The notes below the pieces were generated by a model. It did not search any database and was not told the DNA's origin. It saw only the letters and a list, made by a program, of their open reading frames with translations. Below, in pieces: positions 15,746 through 24,378 of a stretch of DNA of 64,000 nucleotides. Numbering within the stretch: position 1 is the stretch's first letter; each line of letters starts with the position of its first letter. Source of the DNA: Candidatus Izimoplasma sp. HR2 (GTDB lineage: Bacteria > Bacillota_I > Bacilli_A > Izemoplasmatales > Izemoplasmataceae); the NCBI GenBank assembly GCA_000753575.1, contig JRFF01000026.1, forward strand, positions 128,238 to 192,237. Reading direction: 5' to 3'. The position numbers were made by a program, and so were the translations under genes.

Positions 15746-17095
15746 ATGGATTTTAAAAGTATTTTTTGGAAAAAAGAAAGAGATGAAGAAACACCTTTTG
15801 AATTAGATGGAAAACCTAGTTTAAAAATCGCATTACCGTTAGGATTACAACATATCCTAGCAATGTTCGCAGGAAACTTAGCACCAATATTAATTTTAAG
15901 TCGTGTTATTGGACTAGACGTTGCAGATCAAATATTCTTGATTCAAATGGCAATGTTCGCTTCAGGGATAGCAACTTTAATTCAATTATACCCTCTTGGT
16001 AAAATTGGATCAAGATTACCTATCGTTATGGGAACTAGTTTCTCATTCCTAGGTGTTGCAATTGTTGTTGGATTTGATTATGGACTTGCAGGAGTATTTG
16101 GGGCTGCATTAGTTGGTTCTGTAGTTGAAATCGTTTTAGGATTTACTATGCCTTACATTCGTAAGTATTTTACACCGCTTATTACAGGTATCGTTGTATT
16201 AGGTATTGGGTTTAGCTTATTACATGTTGGTGTTGATTATATCGCTGGTGGAGTTGGAGCTGAAAGCTGGGCTGAATGGCAAAACTTATTAGTAGGTATG
16301 CTTACATTATTAATTATGCTTGGATTTAATATTTTTGGTAAAGGTATGTGGAAATCTTCTGCAATCTTACTAGGATTATTCTTTGGTTTCTTAATTTCTA
16401 TACCATTCGGTATGGTTACTACAGATGCTATACAAGCTGCAGACTGGTTCTTAATCCCTACACCATTTAAATATGGTATTGAGTTCCATTGGGATGCTAT
16501 ATTCTTATTTGGAGCTATCTATATTATTACTGCTATTGAAACTGTTGGAGATTGTTCAGGAGTTGCACTTGGTGGTATGGATAGAGAAGCTACTTCAGAT
16601 GAAATTAGTGGATCAATCTTAGCAGATGCATTTGGTTCTACATTTGCTGCTATCTTCAATGCATTACCTAATACATCTTTCAGTCAAAACGTTGGTATCG
16701 TTTCAATGACTAAAGTTATTAGTAGATATGTAGTTGCATTAGGAGCAGGATCTTTAATCATCGCTGCTTTCTTCCCTAAATTCGGAGCTATGTTTGTTAC
16801 TATTCCTAACCCAGTTCTGGGTGGAGTATTAATCTTAATATTCGGAATTATTGCTGTTAATGGTGTTAGAATGATTGCTCAATCAGATTTAGCTGGTAGA
16901 GATGGATTAATTCTTGCATTAGCATTCGGTGTTGGATTCGGTGTTACTAGTGTTCCTTCATTAGTTGCTGAATTTGCTGAAGGTGGAGTTATGGCTAACA
17001 GATTCTTAGAATGGTATTTCGCTGATACTTTAATCGCAGCTGGATTACTAGCATTCTTCTTAAACTTAGTATTACCTAAGGATAGAGAATATTAG
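15746..17095 (+). CDS. NCS2-family xanthine/uracil permease
   Basis: This 449-residue membrane protein has about 12-14 helices. Family features include GLQHILAMFAGNLAPILI near the N-terminus (the QH motif in TM1), the substrate-site segment AIETVGDCSGVALGG (about residue 270) and LPNTSFSQNVGIVSMTKV (about residue 310), all typical of nucleobase:cation symporter-2 proteins. It should import xanthine, urate or uracil. The following XdhC and molybdopterin genes, and the catabolic locus 16 kb away, make a purine more likely. It starts after a GAGGAAG ribosome site and has its own terminator. Confidence 0.9.
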   Translation: MDFKSIFWKKERDEETPFELDGKPSLKIALPLGLQHILAMFAGNLAPILILSRVIGLDVADQIFLIQMAMFASGIATLIQLYPLGKIGSRLPIVMGTSFSFLGVAIVVGFDYGLAGVFGAALVGSVVEIVLGFTMPYIRKYFTPLITGIVVLGIGFSLLHVGVDYIAGGVGAESWAEWQNLLVGMLTLLIMLGFNIFGKGMWKSSAILLGLFFGFLISIPFGMVTTDAIQAADWFLIPTPFKYGIEFHWDAIFLFGAIYIITAIETVGDCSGVALGGMDREATSDEISGSILADAFGSTFAAIFNALPNTSFSQNVGIVSMTKVISRYVVALGAGSLIIAAFFPKFGAMFVTIPNPVLGGVLILIFGIIAVNGVRMIAQSDLAGRDGLILALAFGVGFGVTSVPSLVAEFAEGGVMANRFLEWYFADTLIAAGLLAFFLNLVLPKDREY

Positions 17096-17110
17096 AAAAT
17101 AGATTATATT

Positions 17111-17142
17111 AAAAGCTATCACAAATGTGGTAGCTTTTTTAT
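17111..17142 (+). terminator. Intrinsic terminator of the permease gene
   Basis: AAAAGCTATCAC/GTGGTAGCTTTTTT forms the hairpin with a wobble pair, followed by T-rich sequence. Confidence 0.75.
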
Positions 17143-17199
17143 TTCGGTATATTAGATATATTCTTATTTATAAAGGTATTAAAATAGTTAGTTTTGCTG

Positions 17200-17205
17200 T
17201 ATAAT
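17200..17205 (+). promoter_or_regulatory. -10 box of the xdhC operon
   Basis: TATAAT at 17200-17205 lies 37 bases before the xdhC start. No convincing -35 is seen, but TG two bases upstream (GCTGTATAAT) could give an extended -10. Confidence 0.45.
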
Positions 17206-17242
17206 AGTAGTAGACTAAATTTAATATAAAGGATTTGTTTAT

Positions 17243-18034
17243 ATGAATAAATTTTTGATTGAAAAATTGAATAATAGTGTAAGTAAGAACATCAAAGTTG
17301 CTTACGTTACTGTAACAAAATCAACGGGTAGTGCTCCTGGTAGAGTTGGGAACACTATGCTTGTTTTTAGTGATGGTAAGATTGAAGGAACTTGTGGTGG
17401 AGGTAAGGTTGAATATAATGTTATTAAAGAAGCTGTAAAATGTTTAGAAAATAATGAAAGCAAACCTTTTAGTTATACTCTTAACGAACAAGGTGATATC
17501 GGTATGATATGTGGAGGTCTTATGGAAGGATTTATTGATGTAGTTAAAAATGATAAAAACTTAGTTATCATCGGTGGAGGACATATTGGGAATTTCTTAT
17601 ATAATATTTCTTTAGAACTTGGATTTAATGTAACTATTATTGATGAGAGAATTGAATTCGCAAACAGTAAAAGATTTCCAAATGGAGATGTTATATTTGG
17701 AGAATACAGTAAAGTATTAAAAGACTTAGATATCAAAGATTGTTATGTAGTTATAACTACTAAAGGACATACTAGTGATTATGAGGCTTTAAAAGAAGTA
17801 GTTGGGAAAGACTATAAATATTTAGGTTTAATTGGAAGTAAAAGAAAAATTAACACTTTAATGAGTGATGCATTAAAAGATGGATTAAACATAAAAGATA
17901 ATGATCGATTATTCACACCAATTGGATTAGATATTGCGAAGAATGATCCTGCTGAAATAGCTTTAAGTATTATGGCTGAAATATTATTGATTAAAAATGG
18001 TGGTAGTTTAAAACATCTAAATATGAAGAGGTAA
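17243..18034 (+). CDS. xdhC: XdhC-family molybdenum cofactor insertion protein
   Basis: This 263-residue protein has the XdhC/CoxI pattern: an N-terminal domain with STGSAPGRVGNTMLV and EGTCGGGKVE, and a C-terminal Rossmann domain with VIIGGGHIGNFL (about residue 107). The family segment TKGHTSDYEAL and a PIGLDIAKNDPAEIALSIMA ending follow. XdhC binds molybdopterin cofactor, oversees its sulfuration and inserts it into xanthine dehydrogenase-like enzymes. Its clients are presumably the two hydroxylases at 34-37 kb and 43-47 kb. The molybdopterin-binding gene follows after three bases. Confidence 0.88.
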   Translation: MNKFLIEKLNNSVSKNIKVAYVTVTKSTGSAPGRVGNTMLVFSDGKIEGTCGGGKVEYNVIKEAVKCLENNESKPFSYTLNEQGDIGMICGGLMEGFIDVVKNDKNLVIIGGGHIGNFLYNISLELGFNVTIIDERIEFANSKRFPNGDVIFGEYSKVLKDLDIKDCYVVITTKGHTSDYEALKEVVGKDYKYLGLIGSKRKINTLMSDALKDGLNIKDNDRLFTPIGLDIAKNDPAEIALSIMAEILLIKNGGSLKHLNMKR

Positions 18035-18037
18035 TTT

Positions 18038-19012
18038 ATGAAATTAAAAACAATAAAAACTGTTGATGCAGTTGGGCAAGTTTTATGCCATGATGTTACT
18101 AAGATAGTACCTGGAGAATTTAAGGGACCTTTATTTAGAAAAGGTCATGTTGTAACTAAAGAAGATATTCCTAAATTATTAGATATTGGTAAAGATATTT
18201 TATATGTATGGGAAGATATTGAAGGTATGGTTCATGAGAATGATGCTGCTGAAAGATTAAAGAATTTACTTGTTGGAGATAATATTGAAATTTCTTCAGT
18301 TAAAGAAGGTAAAATAAACTTGATAAGTAAAGTTGATGGTGTAGTTAAAATGAATACTGATGCCTTATATCAATTAAATATGATTGATGAAGTTATCGTT
18401 GCTACTAAGCCTAATTTCATGTTTCTTAAGAAAGGTGAAATTATCGCAGGTACTAGAGTAATTCCCTTAATGATTAAAGAGGAAAAAATATTAGAAGCTG
18501 AAGCTTTAGTTAAAGAACCAATTATAAATATGTTGCCTTTAAAAGTTACTAAGGTAGGAATGGTAACTACTGGTAATGAAGTATTTTATGGTCGGATAAA
18601 AGATAAGTTTAAAGAAGTTATGGAACCTAAAATTGAAAAATATGGGGCTAAACTAATAGGACAGACTATTGTTCCTGATATTATGGAAGAAATTACAAAA
18701 GCTATAAATGATCATTTAGAAAATGGGGCTGAGTTAGTAATTTGTACTGGTGGAATGAGTGTAGATCCATCTGATATTACACCAAACGCTATCATGAATA
18801 CTGGTAGTGAAATTATAACTTATGGTATGCCGATATTAACTGGATCAATGACACTTATTGCATACCATAATGATATCGCAATTGTTGGATTTCCAGCTGG
18901 TGTTTTATTTGCTGAAAGATCTAGTGCTGATGTAATTCTACATCGACTTCTTTGTAAAGATAAAATTACTAGAGAAGAAGTTGCTAGATATGGTAATGGT
19001 GGATTTTTATAA
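18038..19012 (+). CDS. Molybdopterin-binding (MoCF-domain) protein linked to XdhC
   Basis: This 324-residue cytoplasmic protein has an N-terminal domain starting KTVDAVGQVLCHDVTKIVPG. Its C-terminal half is the MoaB/MogA/MoeA-like molybdopterin-binding fold, with VGMVTTGNEVFYGRIKDKF, ELVICTGGMSVDPSD (about residue 238) and a closing IVGFPAGVLF. It is shorter than MoeA and lacks parts of that enzyme, so it is the MoeA-like group that travels with xdhC in selenium/molybdenum hydroxylase clusters. It probably helps cofactor maturation or delivery. Coupled to xdhC by a three-base gap and followed by a terminator. Confidence 0.82.
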   Translation: MKLKTIKTVDAVGQVLCHDVTKIVPGEFKGPLFRKGHVVTKEDIPKLLDIGKDILYVWEDIEGMVHENDAAERLKNLLVGDNIEISSVKEGKINLISKVDGVVKMNTDALYQLNMIDEVIVATKPNFMFLKKGEIIAGTRVIPLMIKEEKILEAEALVKEPIINMLPLKVTKVGMVTTGNEVFYGRIKDKFKEVMEPKIEKYGAKLIGQTIVPDIMEEITKAINDHLENGAELVICTGGMSVDPSDITPNAIMNTGSEIITYGMPILTGSMTLIAYHNDIAIVGFPAGVLFAERSSADVILHRLLCKDKITREEVARYGNGGFL

Positions 19013-19018
19013 AAGTAA

Positions 19019-19050
19019 TAATAAAGACTTGTGCAAATAAGTCTTTATTT
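19019..19050 (+). terminator. Intrinsic terminator of the xdhC operon
   Basis: The stem AATAAAGACTT/AAGTCTTTATT with an eight-base loop is followed by a long T-run. Confidence 0.85.
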
Positions 19051-19166
19051 TTTTATTTTATCAGTAAGAGGGCTCATATATAGGCTGTATTAATGATTTT
19101 GTTTATGATATAATTATATTTATAAAACATAGATTATTATTTGTAAAAGTAATTAGGAGTGGTAAT

Positions 19167-21878
19167 ATGAATCTTACTAAAGTCGAATTACAAGGAACTG
19201 ATTTTAATGGAGTACTTGCTAGTGTATGTAAATACAATAGAAAAACAAAGGAATTTCTTTTTACAAAGAATTCTCTTTTGATGTTTGGTCTTAAAGGTAT
19301 TTTAGAACAAGATAAATGGTATGGGACCAATGATAAAATATTTAAACATGTTTTCTTAAATCAAATAGAGAATTATAATGAATTAAAAGAATATCTTAAT
19401 AATTTTACAAGTTTAACTTTGATTGATTTTAAGATAAAACTTGTATTTACAGGTGGTAAAGATTCATTCTATTTAGAAGGATTATTAGATGGAGAAATTA
19501 TTGTTATTACTGCAATTGAAACCGAAGTAAGTAAGCAAATAGATTTTCTTAGTAATGAAGGCTTAATCAATTCGAAAATAGGTCTTAGATGGATTGAAAG
19601 AATAAGTGGTGAATATCGAATATTCCATATGGATTCTTCAAGAGAATTATATGGTATACTTGCTGAACGTGAAGTTTCAAGAATTATATTCAGAAAAGAA
19701 TGGGAAGTAATAAAAGATAAAATACTAAAAGATTATCCTGAATATCAGGATTATTTTGATAATAATATTGAACAGTTTAATGATCTAGTTTCTGGGAAAA
19801 ACAGTAGTTATATATTAACTTCGCCATGGCTTGATAGTGAAGAAAATATTGTATGGGTTGAAGATAGAGTTACTGTGTTATCTAGAAATGATGAAGGATA
19901 TGCAGAGTTAATAGTAGCTATTACAATTGATGTTACTGAAAGTAAATTAAAAGAGTTTAGTTTTGATAGATTAGAAGAGAGAAATAAACAGTTATTAGAT
20001 GCAAGTAAAAGAGCTATTAATTTAGCAGAATTGCTTGTTTGGATGATGAACTTTGATGATTTTCCTGACGGAGATTACATAATATCAAATAAACGATATA
20101 AAGAAGTTTTAGGGCTTGATAGTAGTAAAAATGGATATGTAAAATTTGAAGATTTTTTAAAAACAACTTATCCAGATATTCTTGGGAAAAATACTATGGA
20201 TTTTTTATTAAATGAATTTGATAGAACTGTTAAAAATGAAATTGATGAATTTGAAGGTGTTGTTAAACACCAAAATTTAAAAACAAAAGAAGTAGTATAT
20301 TTAGAACATCATAGTCGTGTTGAAGAAAGAAATATAGATGGTTCTTTGAGAATAGTTGGAGGATACATTGTTAATATTACCGATAGAATAAAAATGGAAG
20401 AAACAAACAAACTTCTTAACTTAGAAAAAGAACGACATTTAAGTGCTGAAAGACTAGCTGTTAGATCAGGTAGGATAATGATTTGGTACTTATCAAGTAA
20501 AAGCACTGAAAGTGCTGATAGTTTCTATGGAAATAAGCTGTTGTTTACTAAGTTAGGATTAACAGATATGTTAGATAATCAGTTTTCTATAAAAGAGTTT
20601 AATGAATCAATTTATCAAGGTGATGATGAAGGATTAAAACTTCATGATATCTATTTTGCTATGGATGATAAAGTTGAAAGTGGAGAAATTGATTATTATG
20701 ATAAACTTCTTGTTAAACATCAAAATCTAAAGACTAAAGAGATTTTCTATTTTGAGCATAATTTTGAAGTTGAAAAAAGATTTTCTGACGGTAGTTTAAT
20801 GATTCGTGGTGGTTTTATGGCAGATGTTACTGAAGAGATTAAATATAAGAAAAGAAATGATTACTTAGTAGGACATGATGCTGTAACTGGGCTGTTAAAT
20901 AGAACTGCTTTTGAAGAATATATTGAAAGTTCCTTAATGCCAAATGACTATTCTTTAATAATAGCAGATATAGATGGTCTTAAATTTATTAATGATGCTT
21001 TTGGACATATTAAAGGAGACGAAGCAATTGATTTTGTTGGAAATCAGCTTGAAACTGAGTGTGGTAAAATATCAACGGTTTATCGAATTGGTGGAGATGA
21101 ATTTGCAGTTATTTCAACAGAGACTGATGAAAATAACATAATTTCTCATATAAATATGATTAAAGAAAATATAGCTAAATTAAATTTAAGAAATGATATT
21201 CAATTAGGAGTATCAGTTGGATATGAAATAGTTAAGAACTCAAATATACTATTTAGTGATGCCTTTATTAACGCAGAAAACTTAATGTATAGAAGAAAAT
21301 TACAGGATCGTAATTCAAGAAAAAGTAAGACAATGGATGCTGTTTTAGAAACATTACATATTAAAACTGAAGAGACTAAAGAACATTGTGATAGATTAGG
21401 AGTTTATGCTGTCAATACATTAAAGCAATTAGGTTATACAAGAGTGAGTGATTTAGAGGATATTGAACTATTATGTAAAGTTCACGATATTGGTAAAATT
21501 ACTATATCTGAAGAAATACTATCCAAAGAAGGCGAACTTACTAAAGAGGAATATAATAAAATAAAAGGTCACTCAGAATCAGGATATAAAATTGTTAAGA
21601 ATATAGTCGAGTCTGATAGAATTGCTTTTGGTGTTTTATATCATCATGAAAGAGTTGATGGAAAAGGATATCCATTCGGGTTAAAAGGAGATGAAATTCC
21701 TTTGTTTGCTAAAATATTAAATATTGTTGATGCATATGATGTAATGATTACCGGAAGAAAGTATTCAAAAGCAGTTTCAAAAGAGGAAGCAATTAAAGAA
21801 ATTATCGCTTGTAGTGGAACTCAATTTGACAAGAAAATTGCTGATAAGTTTATTATGTCTTTAAAAGAAGAAGATTAA
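19167..21878 (+). CDS. PAS-containing GGDEF and HD-GYP cyclic-di-GMP protein
   Basis: This 903-residue protein has no clear membrane helix. The N-terminal 560 residues contain several PAS-like units. Two related copies end in EVVYLEHHSRVEERNIDGSL and EIFYFEHNFEVEKRFSDGSL, a shape typical of PAC motifs. A GGDEF domain follows, with intact GGDEF at about 642-646 (YRIGGDEF), so cyclic-di-GMP synthesis is possible. The last domain is HD-GYP, with HDIGKI at about 773 and HHERVDGKGYP at about 825, so it should also degrade cyclic-di-GMP. The PAS signals are unknown. Promoter -10 TATAAT at 19109-19114, AGGAG ribosome site, own terminator. Confidence 0.88.
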   Translation: MNLTKVELQGTDFNGVLASVCKYNRKTKEFLFTKNSLLMFGLKGILEQDKWYGTNDKIFKHVFLNQIENYNELKEYLNNFTSLTLIDFKIKLVFTGGKDSFYLEGLLDGEIIVITAIETEVSKQIDFLSNEGLINSKIGLRWIERISGEYRIFHMDSSRELYGILAEREVSRIIFRKEWEVIKDKILKDYPEYQDYFDNNIEQFNDLVSGKNSSYILTSPWLDSEENIVWVEDRVTVLSRNDEGYAELIVAITIDVTESKLKEFSFDRLEERNKQLLDASKRAINLAELLVWMMNFDDFPDGDYIISNKRYKEVLGLDSSKNGYVKFEDFLKTTYPDILGKNTMDFLLNEFDRTVKNEIDEFEGVVKHQNLKTKEVVYLEHHSRVEERNIDGSLRIVGGYIVNITDRIKMEETNKLLNLEKERHLSAERLAVRSGRIMIWYLSSKSTESADSFYGNKLLFTKLGLTDMLDNQFSIKEFNESIYQGDDEGLKLHDIYFAMDDKVESGEIDYYDKLLVKHQNLKTKEIFYFEHNFEVEKRFSDGSLMIRGGFMADVTEEIKYKKRNDYLVGHDAVTGLLNRTAFEEYIESSLMPNDYSLIIADIDGLKFINDAFGHIKGDEAIDFVGNQLETECGKISTVYRIGGDEFAVISTETDENNIISHINMIKENIAKLNLRNDIQLGVSVGYEIVKNSNILFSDAFINAENLMYRRKLQDRNSRKSKTMDAVLETLHIKTEETKEHCDRLGVYAVNTLKQLGYTRVSDLEDIELLCKVHDIGKITISEEILSKEGELTKEEYNKIKGHSESGYKIVKNIVESDRIAFGVLYHHERVDGKGYPFGLKGDEIPLFAKILNIVDAYDVMITGRKYSKAVSKEEAIKEIIACSGTQFDKKIADKFIMSLKEED

Positions 21879-21883
21879 AAAGA

Positions 21884-21926
21884 AAAAAATGACTATTATA
21901 AGTGTTATTAAAATAGTCATTTTTAA
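21884..21926 (+). terminator. Intrinsic terminator after the HD-GYP gene
   Basis: The stem AAAATGACTATT/AATAGTCATTTTT with a 14-base loop is preceded by As and followed by Ts. Confidence 0.75.
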
Positions 21927-22036
21927 TTACGGATAATCAATGATTAGCTTGTGATAAAGCGTTAATTATGGTAAAATAAATATAATATTTTATAGGAAAT
22001 TTTTATATTATTTTTTTAAATTGTGGAGGTACTATA

Positions 22037-23131
22037 ATGATTAAATTAGTAGAAAATAAAAAAGATGTTAAAGACTTTATTTACTTTATTGAAGAATTAT
22101 ATAAAGGACATAAAAATTATGTATTACCTGTGTTTAGCGCTTTAAAAAAAGAGTTTAAAAAAATTGTGATAGAAGATAAAACATATAAAGCAATACTTTC
22201 AATGGATAGAGATGTTATAAAAGGAAGATTATTGTTTACTTATGAATATAGTAAAAAACAAGGTAAAGAAATATGTTATTTCTCTTTCTTTGATACAGTT
22301 GATGATATAGAAGTAGTAAAAGAGTTATTTAACTTTATGGAAGAGGATATGGCGAAAAAAAATATAGACTACTCAGAAGGAACTTTTTCCCCATATGATG
22401 CGGATACTAGACGTGGAGTTTTAATTAGTGGATTTGACATTGATCCAACTATTTTTACTTCTTATAACTATGAATACTATGGTAAATTACTAGAAGAATA
22501 TGGATATAGTAAAGCTATAGATACAGTTAGTTTAAACGCTGATGTACATGAGAAATCTAAGAAGAGATTAAATACGATTTCAAAATATTTTTCTAGAAGT
22601 CATAATGTTAGAGTTGATAGTTTAAGTTGGAAGAACTTAGATAGAGACATGGAAGATGTTCATCGTATATTAAGTGTTGCTACTAATGAAATTGTATATC
22701 AGGATGCACCATCAATTGAGATGATTGCACAGACTGCTAAACAATTAAAACTATTTATTAATCCAAACTTTATTAAAATTGCTAGAGAAAATGTTACTGA
22801 TAAACCTATTGGATTCTGTTTAGTTTTACCTGATTTTAACCAAGTATTTAAAAAAACAAAGGGTAGAATTAAACCTATTAAGATACTTATGGCAAAAAGA
22901 AAAATAACAAAGGCAAGAGGTACTATGCAGTACATCGTTCCTGAGTATCAAAACACAGGACTTATAGCATATATCTTTAATAGTTTATATGATGAATTTA
23001 TTATTAGTGGTATAACTGATTTTGAAGCTGGGACAATGATGGAAAACAATCCTAAACCTATTAATGCATTTAAGAAATTTGGTGGAGAAATTATTAAAAC
23101 TTACCGTATTTACGGGAAGGAGCTTAAATAA
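22037..23131 (+). CDS. GNAT-like (YghO-like) acetyltransferase-fold protein
   Basis: This 364-residue cytoplasmic protein resembles the YghO-like group of GNAT-fold proteins. The start reads IKLVENKKDVKDFIYFIEEL, and the centre carries FSPYDADTRRGVLISGFD and a YYGKLLEEYGYSKA segment. The C-terminal end is QYIVPEYQNTGLIAYIFNSL with a FEAGTMMENNPKPINAFKKF motif, the last part being characteristic. Substrate and reaction are unknown. Strong GGAGGT ribosome site. It overlaps the following DUF819 gene by one base (TAATG), so the two are translationally coupled and may act together. Confidence 0.65.
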   Translation: MIKLVENKKDVKDFIYFIEELYKGHKNYVLPVFSALKKEFKKIVIEDKTYKAILSMDRDVIKGRLLFTYEYSKKQGKEICYFSFFDTVDDIEVVKELFNFMEEDMAKKNIDYSEGTFSPYDADTRRGVLISGFDIDPTIFTSYNYEYYGKLLEEYGYSKAIDTVSLNADVHEKSKKRLNTISKYFSRSHNVRVDSLSWKNLDRDMEDVHRILSVATNEIVYQDAPSIEMIAQTAKQLKLFINPNFIKIARENVTDKPIGFCLVLPDFNQVFKKTKGRIKPIKILMAKRKITKARGTMQYIVPEYQNTGLIAYIFNSLYDEFIISGITDFEAGTMMENNPKPINAFKKFGGEIIKTYRIYGKELK

Positions 23132-24321
23132 TGTTACTTAATATATCTATGCTGTTCTTAATATTTTTAGTACCAGTTCTTATAATTAAGTATCATAATT
23201 TTATTATAACAAAATGGATTGGTACTATCGGAAGTGCTTACTTGTTCGGTATCTTATTAGCAATACTTATATTTATTGTTGGTGAATTTGAAATAGATAT
23301 AATGCCTAATCCAGATACAGGTCAAATAAGTGGAATACTTGCGATTAGTATAGCGATACCTTTATTACTATTTAGTGCTAATTTAATCGAAGCTAAAAAG
23401 CTGTCAAAGACAGTTTTAAAGTCTTTTGCTTCATTAGTAATATCTGCAGTAATAGTAACATCAATTACATTCTTTATTTACGGTAAAACTATTGGATTTG
23501 GAGCTGAGTTATCTGGTATGGCAATTGGATTATATACAGGAGGAACTCCCAATCTAAATGCTATTGGTAATATCTTTTCTTTAGATTTAGATACTATTGC
23601 TGTAGCTAATTTATCTGATATGATTATTGGAGCTATATTTTATTTATTTTTATTAATACTAAGTAAACCTTTATTATCAAAAATATTAAAATCTTCTAAT
23701 GAAATTTCTTATATAAGTGAAGATTCAGTAATTTTTAATAATGAAGATTTAGATAATAATAAATTTATATTTAGTAAGGAACTTGGATTTAGATTTTTAT
23801 GGGCATTTGGTATTACAGTTGTAGGTGCATTACTTGGTATTCTAATTTGGATAATACTAGGAGCAGAAGAGGGAAGAATGAATGACTTCTTAGTTCCTGT
23901 GATGATGGTAACTGTGACTATTTTAGGAATTGCCTTTTCATTTAACGAAAAGATTAGAAAAACAAAGGGAATGAATACTTTAGGACAATACTTTATTTTA
24001 GTCTTTTCATTCGCTCTTGCATCTAGCTTAGATTTCACAGAACTAGAAGATTTATTTGGAGATATACTAGTATTATTTGGTATAATTACACTTGGTGTTT
24101 TTGTATTACATATTATAATAAGTAAATTTATGGATATTGATGTTGATTGTACAATAGTTACGTTAACTGCGGGAGTTTATGGACCTGCATTTGTGCCAGC
24201 TATTTCTAAACAAATTAAAAATGATGCTTTAACAGTGCCTGGATTAATTGTAGGATCTATTGGATATGCAATTGGAACTTTTCTTGGTTCAGGACTAGGA
24301 TTTTTATTCTTGTTATTTTAA
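23131..24321 (+). CDS. DUF819 family membrane protein (YjcL-like)
   Basis: This 396-residue protein has about ten to twelve membrane helices. The family segment MAIGLYTGGTPNLNAIG (about residue 130) and its mirrored GVYGPAFVPAISKQIKND near the end suggest an inverted repeat of two halves joined by a cytoplasmic loop near residues 190-215. DUF819 proteins are predicted transporters of unknown substrate, related in fold to anion or glutamate symporters. The start overlaps the stop of the GNAT-like gene. No terminator is apparent before the next gene. Confidence 0.8.
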   Translation: MLLNISMLFLIFLVPVLIIKYHNFIITKWIGTIGSAYLFGILLAILIFIVGEFEIDIMPNPDTGQISGILAISIAIPLLLFSANLIEAKKLSKTVLKSFASLVISAVIVTSITFFIYGKTIGFGAELSGMAIGLYTGGTPNLNAIGNIFSLDLDTIAVANLSDMIIGAIFYLFLLILSKPLLSKILKSSNEISYISEDSVIFNNEDLDNNKFIFSKELGFRFLWAFGITVVGALLGILIWIILGAEEGRMNDFLVPVMMVTVTILGIAFSFNEKIRKTKGMNTLGQYFILVFSFALASSLDFTELEDLFGDILVLFGIITLGVFVLHIIISKFMDIDVDCTIVTLTAGVYGPAFVPAISKQIKNDALTVPGLIVGSIGYAIGTFLGSGLGFLFLLF

Positions 24322-24378
24322 AAAAGTGTTTTTAGTATTATAATCTTATTATAAGATGTGTAGTTGTGAGGTGATATA